Positions 17,382 through 24,787 of a DNA stretch of 64,000 nt are shown one piece after another. The notes under the pieces were generated by a model. That model searched no databases, was not told the origin of the DNA, and saw only the letters and a program-made list of their open reading frames with translations. The position numbers and the translations under genes were made by a program. Position 1 is the stretch's first letter; every line of letters starts with the position of its first letter. This stretch comes from Alicyclobacillus mali (GTDB lineage: Bacteria > Bacillota > Bacilli > Alicyclobacillales > Alicyclobacillaceae): the NCBI RefSeq assembly GCF_017329565.1, contig NZ_JAFMTT010000005.1; one strand, 5' to 3'.

Positions 17382-18909
17382 ACTCCCACTCGATGGTCGC
17401 GGGCGGCTTCGACGTGATGTCATACACGACGCGATTGATGCCCGGGACCTCGTTGACAATGCGCGTCGAAATGGCCGCCAGGACGTCCCAGGAAATGCGC
17501 GCGAAATCCGCTGTCATGCCCTCCTGCGAATGCACGGCGCGGACGGCGAGCGTATAGGCGTACGTCCGCTCGTCGCCCATCACGCCCACGGTGCGGTTGC
17601 CGGTCAGCACGGTGAAATACTGCCAGATCTCGCGCTCCAGCCTCGCCTTCGCGATTTCCTCGCGCAAAATGGCGTCCGACTCGCGCACGAGATGCAGCTT
17701 CTCTTCCGTCACATCGCCGATGATGCGGATGGCAAGCCCTGGACCCGGGAATGGCTGCCGCCAGACAATCTCGGGCGCCAGGCCCAGCGCTTCGCCGAGG
17801 CGGCGCACTTCGTCCTTGAACAAGTCGCGAAGCGGCTCGATGATCTCAAAACGGATGTCTTCCGGGAGACCCCCCACGTTGTGGTGCGACTTGATGGTGG
17901 CCGCCGTGTGCGTCCCGCTCTCGATGATGTCGGTGTAAAGCGTGCCCTGCACGAGGTAGTCGAACGGGCCGAGCCGCTCCGACTCCTCCTCGAATACGCG
18001 GATGAACTCCTCGCCGATGATCTTCCGCTTCCGCTCAGGATCCGTCACGCCCTCGAGGCGGCCGAGAAATCGCTCCTTCGCGTCCACGCGCACCACGTCG
18101 ATGCCGAGCTTGTCCCGCAGGCTCTGCATCACGCTGTCGCTCTCGCCCTTGCGCAGGAGGCCGTGATCGACGAACATGGCCGTCAGTTGGTGGCTGATGG
18201 CGCGATGCACCAGCGCCGCCGCCACCGACGAATCGACCCCACCCGAGATGGCGACGAGCACGCGCCTGTCGCCCACGCGCTCGCGGATGCCCTGGATGGA
18301 CTCGTCGATGAAGTTGGTCATCGTCCAGTCCCCGCGGCAGCCGCAGACGTCGAACAGGAAGTTGCGAAGAAGGTCCGCGCCGTGATCGCTGTGATGGACC
18401 TCGGGGTGAAACTGGACGGCGTAGAGCTGCGCATCTGGCTTCGACATGGCCGCGATGGCGCCATTGTCGGTGACGGCGTCGAGGCGAAAGCCCTCGGGCA
18501 CCTTGGTGACCACGTCGCTGTGGCTCATCCACACGCCCTGGCGATCCGGCAGGTCGCGAAACAGCTCGGCGCCTGGCTTGACCTCAATGGACGCCCGCCC
18601 GTACTCGCGCACGGCGCCGCGGGCCACGTCCGCCTCGAATCGCTTGGCCAGAAGCTGCATGCCGTAGCAGATGCCGAGAATGGGGACGCCGAGATCGAAC
18701 ACGGCAGGATCGACGTCCGGCGCGCCTTCCGCAAACACGCTCTTCGGGCCGCCGGAGAAGACGATGCCCTTGAGCGGGCGCTTTCTCAGCGCTTCGGCGG
18801 AGATGGTGTGGGGCAGAAGCTCGGAGTACACGCCGAGCTCACGGATGCGCCGTGCAATCAGCTGGTTGTACTGGCCTCCGAAGTCGAGGACGGCCACAAG
18901 TTCATGCAT
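17380..18909 (-). CDS. guaA: GMP synthase (glutamine-hydrolysing)
   Basis: A 509-residue enzyme converting XMP to GMP. The N-terminal glutaminase domain has VPILGICYGMQLLA with the nucleophile Cys and the His-Glu pair in AVQFHPEVHHSD. The ATP pyrophosphatase domain begins with the P-loop VAISGGVDSSVAAAL. The C-terminal dimerisation domain ends DITSKPPATIEWE, the family terminus. The start is ATG 18909 with AAAGGAG ten bases upstream. Its leader contains a guanine riboswitch, so expression should fall when guanine is plentiful. Confidence 0.97.
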   Translation of the reverse strand: MHELVAVLDFGGQYNQLIARRIRELGVYSELLPHTISAEALRKRPLKGIVFSGGPKSVFAEGAPDVDPAVFDLGVPILGICYGMQLLAKRFEADVARGAVREYGRASIEVKPGAELFRDLPDRQGVWMSHSDVVTKVPEGFRLDAVTDNGAIAAMSKPDAQLYAVQFHPEVHHSDHGADLLRNFLFDVCGCRGDWTMTNFIDESIQGIRERVGDRRVLVAISGGVDSSVAAALVHRAISHQLTAMFVDHGLLRKGESDSVMQSLRDKLGIDVVRVDAKERFLGRLEGVTDPERKRKIIGEEFIRVFEEESERLGPFDYLVQGTLYTDIIESGTHTAATIKSHHNVGGLPEDIRFEIIEPLRDLFKDEVRRLGEALGLAPEIVWRQPFPGPGLAIRIIGDVTEEKLHLVRESDAILREEIAKARLEREIWQYFTVLTGNRTVGVMGDERTYAYTLAVRAVHSQEGMTADFARISWDVLAAISTRIVNEVPGINRVVYDITSKPPATIEWE

Positions 18910-18956
18910 CGACTGGCACTCCTTTGCGGGAAAGGTCGCGAGGAACGGCTACGACA

Positions 18957-18993
18957 ACGGGCCGATCCCGCACGTCCACGAGGATCGGCCCGT
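18957..18993 (-). terminator. strong hairpin in the guaA leader (riboswitch expression platform)
   Basis: ACGGGCCGATCC and its complement form a 12-bp perfect stem with a loop of about 13 bases, between the guanine aptamer and guaA. On the minus strand it is followed by TGTCGT, not a clean U-run. It lies about 95 bases after the aptamer, so it is a candidate intrinsic terminator or other structural element of the expression platform; the switching partner helix was not resolved by eye. Confidence 0.55.
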
Positions 18994-19089
18994 CCAAGCC
19001 GGAAGAAGCACACGACGACGCGAGGCACGGCGCCTCCGGCGCGGAGCGCGTGCGTACCCGGCTGCGTGTATGCGACGTTCCTGCCCGAC

Positions 19090-19156
19090 CTCGTAGCAAG
19101 GCGATTTACGGTCGCCTCGTAGAGACTGCCGGGCCATATTCCCGGCATTATACGAG
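19090..19156 (-). ncRNA. guanine-sensing purine riboswitch aptamer
   Basis: On the minus strand the 67-nt segment has P1 CTCGTA/TACGAG, P2 GCCGGG/CCCGGC with loop AATATGG, the J2/3 sequence GTCTCTACG, P3 GGCGA/TCGCC with loop CCGTAAA, and the specificity base C directly 5' of the 3' P1 strand. The loop sequences and J2/3 match the conserved purine riboswitch core, and C at that position denotes guanine rather than adenine. It lies between a good promoter and guaA. Confidence 0.93.
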
Positions 19157-19173
19157 TCTCGGATTACGCACCC

Positions 19174-19202
19174 ATTCTATCGGTTTCGACAAAGGGCGTC
19201 AA
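19174..19202 (-). promoter_or_regulatory. sigma-A promoter of guaA
   Basis: On the minus strand TTGACG (19202-19197) and TAGAAT (19179-19174) are separated by exactly 17 bases. Transcription would start about 10 bases upstream of the riboswitch aptamer. Confidence 0.8.
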
Positions 19203-19315
19203 TTTGGGAAAACGAGGGCGAATTCCGGACTCACGGAGTTCGCCGGGCGATTCAAGCTGATCTTCTTTCATCGTCCCTTTCACCGCACCACCGCTCAGGG
19301 CTAAGTGGGCATAGA

Positions 19316-20068
19316 TTAGGTGCCAACGTGCACCTGCCCGTCGCCCTGATGGCCTTCGAGGGAGAAGAAGACGTCGCTGGGTGTGTAGTGGTTGGCAACG
19401 GACAAGAGTTGACTTGACGCAACGTTTCCCACCACGAAGAACGTGCGGGAACCATATGGATACGACAAACTGTTCACGCCCGGAGCGCTCGAAAGTTTTG
19501 CCTGAACGCCGGACGCCAGTCGAATGCTTTTCTTGCTCGACGAATTCGCGAGAGAAAGCGCCTGATTGGACATCAGGAAGCAAACCATCTCATCCGCGCT
19601 CGCGAAGATGTTCACGTCACCGACATTGGGAACAGACGCCGCACCGGTCGTCTCTGCTTTCGAGAGCGAACCACCGTCCAGCGCACGATTCTGACTCTTG
19701 GGCGAAGGTAAGAGAAACAGTGCGTCCGTTTTCCACGTGCCGTTTTTCTGTCCCGCGACCAAAACACCTTCTGTCGTTGCAATACGAGGAATTTGGATTT
19801 GCAAAATCTCAATGTTCTGCATTCGAATCTGACGAACGACGTCGCGAGGCTCCGAATAACTCTTGGAACCATCGGAGAGTTGCCATTGAACGGAGTGCAG
19901 AATGTCCAGCAACGGATTCGCGTCAGGACTGCGGGGGACATCTTGGATCACGGCCATGCGAAGCGACACCTGTTGGCGCGGCAAGACCACATGAGCCTGC
20001 GGCGGCGCCCCACAGGCGGTGAGAAGTCCCGTGCACAGGATAGGAGCTAGGCCTAACACTCTTTTCAC
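19316..20068 (-). CDS. putative secreted lipoprotein, unknown function
   Basis: A 250-residue protein with a lipoprotein signal peptide: MKRVLGLAPILCTGLLTAC, where Cys19 follows the lipobox LLTA and would be the lipidated residue. The mature part is Ser/Gln-rich and of mixed beta character, with no domain I recognise. The start is GTG at 20068 behind TGAGGTG. It lies downstream of the M48 protease gene on the same strand with a gap of about 185 bases, so the two could be co-transcribed. Membrane-anchored, outward-facing location is inferred from the signal. Confidence 0.7.
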   Translation of the reverse strand: MKRVLGLAPILCTGLLTACGAPPQAHVVLPRQQVSLRMAVIQDVPRSPDANPLLDILHSVQWQLSDGSKSYSEPRDVVRQIRMQNIEILQIQIPRIATTEGVLVAGQKNGTWKTDALFLLPSPKSQNRALDGGSLSKAETTGAASVPNVGDVNIFASADEMVCFLMSNQALSLANSSSKKSIRLASGVQAKLSSAPGVNSLSYPYGSRTFFVVGNVASSQLLSVANHYTPSDVFFSLEGHQGDGQVHVGT

Positions 20069-20252
20069 ACACGCACCTCAATTCGTCGCGACATTCATTG
20101 ATTCATCAGTGATATCAGAATGAATGACGGATGGTTCCTAGCCTGCCTATGGCCAAATCCGCAGCTTTTCTCTGCACTCTTGGCTTGCGGAAAGAGGGGC
20201 AGCCACTCTGTGAGCTTGGCATCCCCTCAGGTACTCATGATGTGGGCCTGCA

Positions 20253-21152
20253 CTACATTTCAAGGGTCGTTCCTGGTGTCGCGTTCCCCCGTGCTGCGTC
20301 CGTAAGCCGCTCGATGCGCAAGGGGATAGGTGGATGACTCCTCTCAAGAGCAGCCCATGCACCGCGAGTTGGCGGATCAACCCCCTCCATTTTGTGGAGA
20401 ACCGACACAAGTCCTCCGCCAAAGCCGATTTCACGAGCAAACGCATCCGCTCGGAATTCCTCTTTTCGGCCCACCGCTAACATGCCAAGGCTAATGAGTC
20501 GGTTCAAAACCCAAAGAATCGCCTTGGCCAACATTGCGAAGAGCCATAGAAAGACTCGGACAACGCTTATACCTAGACCCACACCGGCACCACCTGAGAC
20601 CGTTCCAACGCCCTGAAATACACGCATGATGACGTCAAAAACGATGAACACGAGCGTGAGTATCCACGCGCAGATGTTTCCCGCCATATTCATTGTAACT
20701 GCCACCGAGCGGATTTTGGTATCTCCGTACCATAGATGGCCAAGTTCATGGGCCATGGTGCCTGCCAGTTCATCTTCATTTGCACCGTATAGCATTCCTC
20801 GTGTGACACAGACAGTCCGAGTTCCAAGCGCAAAAGCGTTGGGAAACTCCTCGTCGCTAACAAACAGTTGCGGGTTGTATTTATGCCGCTTTGTCTCCGG
20901 CAACTTGGCCGCTGCTGCTTGGGTAACGGCTTCCCAAGCTGTCCGCATTTTCTCCATTTCCTCTCGGGTTGCAGGCCTGCATCCGTAAATCATGCGATTG
21001 ATGGATTCAGCCAAGGGAGAGAGCGACAAGGCGATGATGGCGAGCGCAATGATTGCTGCCCACAGGTCGGGCAGCGGGAGAAAGAGACTACACACTGCGT
21101 CGATCAATATGTAATTGACCACCAGGTTCAACGCGAGCCAAAGGTATCGCAC
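20253..21152 (-). CDS. M48 family (HtpX-like) membrane metalloprotease
   Basis: Two N-terminal hydrophobic segments lead to the zinc motif in TMAHELGHLWYGDTK, and the third ligand region KEEFRADAFAREIGFG lies about 85 residues later, with two more hydrophobic stretches between them. This is the layout of HtpX-type proteases, which degrade damaged membrane proteins. I chose GTG 21152, which has AAAGGGGA eight bases upstream; the frame also opens at GTG 21170, where it would overlap the stop of a small upstream ORF. The protein ends shortly after RGAWAALERSHPPIPLRIER, the family's conserved C-terminal HP motif. Confidence 0.8.
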   Translation of the reverse strand: MRYLWLALNLVVNYILIDAVCSLFLPLPDLWAAIIALAIIALSLSPLAESINRMIYGCRPATREEMEKMRTAWEAVTQAAAAKLPETKRHKYNPQLFVSDEEFPNAFALGTRTVCVTRGMLYGANEDELAGTMAHELGHLWYGDTKIRSVAVTMNMAGNICAWILTLVFIVFDVIMRVFQGVGTVSGGAGVGLGISVVRVFLWLFAMLAKAILWVLNRLISLGMLAVGRKEEFRADAFAREIGFGGGLVSVLHKMEGVDPPTRGAWAALERSHPPIPLRIERLTDAARGNATPGTTLEM

Positions 21153-21166
21153 AATACGTTCCCCTT

Positions 21167-21298
21167 TCACTTTTCCGTGTGTACCAAGTGCACTCGAAGT
21201 TCACACATTCTGCGAATGATCATGGCTTGTCTAACCTCTGCGCGCTTGACCACGTCTGGATGCACGATAAACCGCCTAGCCAGCTTGCTTGTGCCCAT
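21167..21298 (-). CDS. possible 43-residue peptide gene upstream of the M48 protease
   Basis: From ATG 21298 (GGAAGGG nine bases upstream) the frame encodes MGTSKLARRFIVHPDV, continuing with RAEVRQAMIIRRMCELRV, and stops at 21167 within the codon region of the possible GTG start at 21170. The open frame continues upstream with plausible amino acid composition (DVTHQLGTEGHIS), so the true start may be further back. No family is recognised. It may be a leader for the protease gene or chance. Confidence 0.3.
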   Translation of the reverse strand: MGTSKLARRFIVHPDVVKRAEVRQAMIIRRMCELRVHLVHTEK

Positions 21299-21410
21299 GC
21301 TTATATGCCCTTCCGTGCCAAGTTGGTGCGTCACATCCCACACCTTCTCCGAACCAATGCCGGGAAGGTGCTCCGCATCATTCGGAACGCAATCTTCAAA
21401 AATGCTAGAA

Positions 21411-21740
21411 TTACCTAATTAAAATATATTTAACCAGTTCATTGGCCGATTGACTCAATTCGTTCGGTGCATCGCGAGTATAGATGGCAAGAGTAGAATG
21501 GCGACCATACCATCGTTCGACGCAGAACAGGTCGCATGGCAAACGGCGAATCCATCGGTTTCGTTGGCAGGGGCATGGAAATTTAAGCGTTTCGCCTTCC
21601 GTGCTGCAATACGCCATCGGTATCCCCATCGTGCAGCGAAGCGTGCCTTCGAAATCCATCTCTCCGTCGCCTCTTCTCATTCCATCCATTCCATTAAACA
21701 GTTTCGAAACCCCTTTGTTTCGAAGCCCCCCTTGCCTCAC
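21411..21740 (-). pseudogene. DDE transposase remnant with Cys-rich segment
   Basis: The minus-strand reading FEGTLRCTMGIPMAYCS, EGETLKFPCPC, LPCDLFC and YGRHSTLAIYTRD resembles the cysteine-rich stretch inside a group of DDE transposases (IS1182/IS5-like), where G-x-P-M-x-Y, K-F-x-C-P and YGR-x-x-x-Y-T are spaced similarly. Neither the N-terminal half nor the DDE catalytic end is present and no ribosome site is seen, so it is a fragment. The family assignment is from memory of the pattern. Confidence 0.4.
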
Positions 21741-21873
21741 AAGGCTCGAATTCGGTAAAATCCTACATTACAAGAAAGGAAACATTCATTCCTTTAGGGC
21801 CCAAGTTCCTTTTCGTGAAAATTACATGGTAACCCCCTCAAGTATCGTGAGTTCTCACGCGGCATCCAGATTG

Positions 21874-21900
21874 GGAGGCCCCCTACTCATTCGGGCCTCC
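21874..21900. terminator. hairpin between transposase remnant and peptide ORF
   Basis: GGAGGCCC (21874-21881) and GGGCCTCC (21893-21900) form an 8-bp stem. There is no U-run on either strand. It could end a transcript from the small peptide ORF on the minus strand, about 170 bases downstream of its stop. Confidence 0.4.
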
Positions 21901-22065
21901 ATATCAGGTGGTAGGCGAGATGCTGTGAATGGAAATCTGATCGTCAAAATCGAGCGTGGGTGGACCATGGATGTGGTATTATCGGAATAACCTGAGACTC
22001 CAGATTCCCAACAGACTTCATATTTGCATTCTACGATGACCGATTAGACAGACCGAACGTGTGTC

Positions 22066-22158
22066 CTAGGGATATGTCGGATCCGACACGACAATTGGAG
22101 GGAACGCGATTGCGCAGGTGACCATCCTTATCATGATGCTCGCAAATAACCGTTTCAT
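22066..22158 (-). CDS. 30-residue exported-peptide-like ORF divergent from the hydrolase-SARP regulator
   Basis: ATG 22158 follows AGGAGG by six bases, and a stop codon lies in frame immediately before the ATG, so the start is unambiguous. The peptide has a basic N-terminus (MKRLFASIM), a hydrophobic core broken by one Arg, a signal-peptidase-like AIA at residues 16-18, and a C-terminal part FPPIVVSDPTYP. This is the size and layout of small signalling precursors such as SHP or PapR (family knowledge); no sequence similarity is claimed. It faces away from the regulator gene 195 bases distant. Function as a pheromone is inference. Confidence 0.5.
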   Translation of the reverse strand: MKRLFASIMIRMVTCAIAFPPIVVSDPTYP

Positions 22159-22273
22159 CTAATACCTCCTCTACTATCACTTGTGTTCCAAGCAAATTGA
22201 CGAGACAGGAACAGAAGAGACGCGTTTAAAAAGCATCATCAACTGCCATTCAACCTGTCACATAACCGATTCT

Positions 22274-22300
22274 CGTTCTAGACCGTTACACGAGCGTTAC
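22274..22300. promoter_or_regulatory. CGTTAC/CGTTCT direct repeats at 10-11 bp spacing
   Basis: CGTTCT at 22274, CGTTAC at 22284 and CGTTAC at 22295 lie on one face of the helix between the peptide ORF and the regulator start. SARP-type activators bind heptamer direct repeats with 11-bp periodicity (established knowledge), so this is a candidate operator for the adjacent regulator, used for itself, the peptide gene or both. Confidence 0.45.
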
Positions 22301-22353
22301 TTTCACATCCACGGCGAGGAGAACTTGCTTGCGAGAAAGGCGGCGAATGTTCG

Positions 22354-23664
22354 ATGAGCGGCCCTGCAATTCACGAAGCCCGAACCGACAAACGTCCGGT
22401 GTTCATACTGATTCCGGGTTTAGGAATGAACTGTTCGGCCTACAGCGATCTCGCGCCCTTCTTATCGTCACACGGGCATGTCGTCTATTACGATTTTCCA
22501 GGACACGGAAGTCGCACACAAGTGGAATTTAAACGAAATGTGGATTGGGGCTCTCTCATTAGCGATGTCATTTCTTATCTGCGCAATCTCAACCAACCTC
22601 CCTATCACGTGATTGGCCACGGGTTCGGCGGTACCACGGCTTTGCGGCTGGCAAAGTTCATCCCGGAGTGGATTGCCACATTGACAATTCTTTCGCCGCA
22701 CGCTTCTCATGGAGCGAAAATGGGGACTGAATTCGTTGAAATTATCAATCAAATCAACACAACCCAAAGCCTAAAGCCAATGTGGGATATGCTTGCGCAC
22801 GTCTTAGTGCGCAACCCAACTGCTCCCTATCTTGAACATATTAAGAAAATGAACGCTTCGGTAAATCCGCATTTTTACGTAAAACTTTTGAAACTGGCGT
22901 ATGAAACCTCAAACCCAAGGGATTTTGCCGGTGTCGATCGCCCGACTCTCTTTATTCAAGGAGAATTTGATCCCCTAGCAGTCATCCATCTATCTCGGTT
23001 GCTAGTAAACCAGCCGAAGGCGAAAGTTTGGACATGCCCAAACGCTTCCAATCTCGTTCACATGGAACAGCCAGAAGCGGTCGCCCGTGAGATTCTCAAA
23101 TTCGTATTGGGTTCTGAGGCAGATCGTAAATTTTCCGACAATTTATCTACCGTGAATCGATATCTGATTCATAATGATGATGATGTAAAAAAACACATCT
23201 ACGTCCATTGCCTCAACGAATTCTATGTCACAGTTAATCACGATACCATTCGACACGGATGGGAAAGGCGCCACGCACAGATACTCATGCTTTATCTCGC
23301 ACTCCACAGACGTGCCTCTCGAGATACACTTTGCGAGGTCATTTGGCCAGACGAAGACCCAGCCAAATCAAGACTCCGGTTGCGGGTTTCACTCCACTAC
23401 CTGCGCGCGCTTCTTGGGGAACACGGAGATATTCTTCATACCACGAAGGATTTTGTGGAATTGAGAGGACACGTCGTGTGTGACGTGGCAGATTTACTTG
23501 ACAGGCTGAAGGTGCTTCGGGAGATGGATTCCGAAACCCGCGCAATTTCGGCAAAAGAACTTGTACGGCAACTCCCCCTTCGAATCATGCCGAGCATGTA
23601 CCACCCATTCGCCATTCGAATTCAGCAAATGTTAGAATTTGAAATCGAACACCTGATCGACTAG
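22354..23664 (+). CDS. alpha/beta-hydrolase domain fused to SARP-type winged-helix regulator
   Basis: A 436-residue protein with two parts. Residues 1 to about 255 are an alpha/beta-hydrolase fold: PVFILIPGLGMNCSAYSDL (oxyanion region), VVYYDFPGHG, the nucleophile elbow HVIGHGFGGTTAL, the acid in IQGEFDPLA and the His in NLVHMEQPEAV. The elbow reads G-H-G-F-G, so Gly replaces the expected Ser and catalysis by the normal mechanism is unlikely. Residues of about 285 onward match the DNA-binding half of SARP/BTAD regulators: IYVHCLNEFYVTVN, ILMLYLALHRRASRDTLCEV, IWPDEDPAKSRLRLRVSLHY and LRALLGEHGDIL. I infer a ligand-sensing domain controlling transcription. It converges with the MBL gene and has an unusual divergent peptide neighbour. 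Confidence 0.8.
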   Translation: MSGPAIHEARTDKRPVFILIPGLGMNCSAYSDLAPFLSSHGHVVYYDFPGHGSRTQVEFKRNVDWGSLISDVISYLRNLNQPPYHVIGHGFGGTTALRLAKFIPEWIATLTILSPHASHGAKMGTEFVEIINQINTTQSLKPMWDMLAHVLVRNPTAPYLEHIKKMNASVNPHFYVKLLKLAYETSNPRDFAGVDRPTLFIQGEFDPLAVIHLSRLLVNQPKAKVWTCPNASNLVHMEQPEAVAREILKFVLGSEADRKFSDNLSTVNRYLIHNDDDVKKHIYVHCLNEFYVTVNHDTIRHGWERRHAQILMLYLALHRRASRDTLCEVIWPDEDPAKSRLRLRVSLHYLRALLGEHGDILHTTKDFVELRGHVVCDVADLLDRLKVLREMDSETRAISAKELVRQLPLRIMPSMYHPFAIRIQQMLEFEIEHLID

Positions 23665-23700
23665 CATACTTTATTCATTCTCACAGGCCGTTCCCACACC

Positions 23701-24660
23701 TCACCCAACTGACGGTACGCGCATCCACCGCCTGACCTCTCCGTCCATCGCCGAGATCACCTCGCGGCGGCTCTCCATCAAATCGAGGTGGCCCTGCACC
23801 TCAGACAGCCCGAGCATGACCACTGGTCCCTCCAGCTTCGGGAAGAGACGGCGGGTAATTTCCGCCACGGTCGTCGCGCCCTCAGCCAGCGCTTGGCGGA
23901 TCTGCACGCAGCGCGACTCATGTTCGGCGAATCGCCTGTCGATGAGGGCCCGATGGTCCGCAAACGGATCTCCGTGACCGGGATACACCCGGACGAGATC
24001 CAGGGCGCGGGTGCGCTCCATCGATGCGCGATAGTCGAGCAGCGGTTTCGGGCGAGCGGCGGACGGATCGACCGGCGGCTCGACAAACGCGTTCGCCGAG
24101 ATGGTGGGCAGCAGGTGATCGCCCGCGATGGCGTGACCGTCGGGATCCACCATGAAGATGTCGGTGCGGCTGTGGCCGGGTACGTACATCACTCTCCAGT
24201 CGCGCCCGCCCGCGCGGACCACATCGCCATCGCGAACGTAGACGACGTCGCGCCAATCGTACTTTTGCATCCAGATGCGCGACTCCCAACGGACGTCCGA
24301 TCCGGCCTCACGGGCAAATGCCTCGTAAAACGCGTCGAAGCGCCGATGTTCTTCTTCGCCGAGCTCGACGATGCGGCGCGCCGCCTCAGAGACGACGATG
24401 CGCGCGCCGGAAGCGCGCTGAACAGCGGAAACGCCTCCGATGTGATCCAGATGCATATGCGTCACGAAAATCTGCTCGATGTCTGCGAACCGCACCCCGT
24501 GCCGCGCGAGTCCCTCCTCGAGCTGCACAAGGGACTTGGGAAACGGCAGTCCTGAGTCCACCAGCGTGATCGGATCGCCCAAGATGAGGTACGCGTTCAC
24601 GTGATCTTCGGGATACGGCGTCTCAATCCGCACCCGCTCGATGCCCGTCTGCATGGCCAT
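23701..24660 (-). CDS. MBL-fold metallo-hydrolase
   Basis: A 319-residue metallo-beta-lactamase-fold protein. The metal motif is IFVTHMHLDHIGGVSAV (H-x-H-x-D-H), with further ligands in VMYVPGHSRTDIF and VYPGHGDPFADHRAL. The C-terminal 90 residues form a helical domain ending VQGHLDLMESRREVISAMDG, typical of glyoxalase-II-like hydrolases with a winged-helix-like tail in Bacilli. Substrate unknown; thioester or lactone hydrolysis are the commonest activities. It starts with ATG GCC ATG and stands alone, convergent with the hydrolase-SARP gene. Confidence 0.85.
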   Translation of the reverse strand: MAMQTGIERVRIETPYPEDHVNAYLILGDPITLVDSGLPFPKSLVQLEEGLARHGVRFADIEQIFVTHMHLDHIGGVSAVQRASGARIVVSEAARRIVELGEEEHRRFDAFYEAFAREAGSDVRWESRIWMQKYDWRDVVYVRDGDVVRAGGRDWRVMYVPGHSRTDIFMVDPDGHAIAGDHLLPTISANAFVEPPVDPSAARPKPLLDYRASMERTRALDLVRVYPGHGDPFADHRALIDRRFAEHESRCVQIRQALAEGATTVAEITRRLFPKLEGPVVMLGLSEVQGHLDLMESRREVISAMDGEVRRWMRVPSVG

Positions 24661-24747
24661 CCCTCGGTTCTAAGTTGAAGTTCTCTTTCAATCTTACCAC
24701 GCTTTGCCGGGGAACGCGCATGAATATTCAAAGATGAAATCGCGTTG

Positions 24748-24769
24748 TGCCCATGCAACCGCATGGGCA
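24748..24769 (-). terminator. hairpin after the MoxR/DUF58/transglutaminase operon
   Basis: TGCCCATGC and GCATGGGCA form a perfect 9-bp stem with a four-base loop, 19 bases past the transglutaminase stop. The following minus-strand sequence has no strong U-run. Confidence 0.45.
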
Positions 24770-24787
24770 GATGGAGAGCCAAAAGCG

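Noticed and set aside
17530..19122. Plus-strand frame of 530 codons opposite guaA and its riboswitch
   Set aside because: Antisense shadow. The minus strand has the GMP synthase motifs, promoter and riboswitch.
21484..21990. Plus-strand frame of 168 codons
   Set aside because: It is antisense to the transposase remnant, has no ribosome site, and reads into non-coding sequence.
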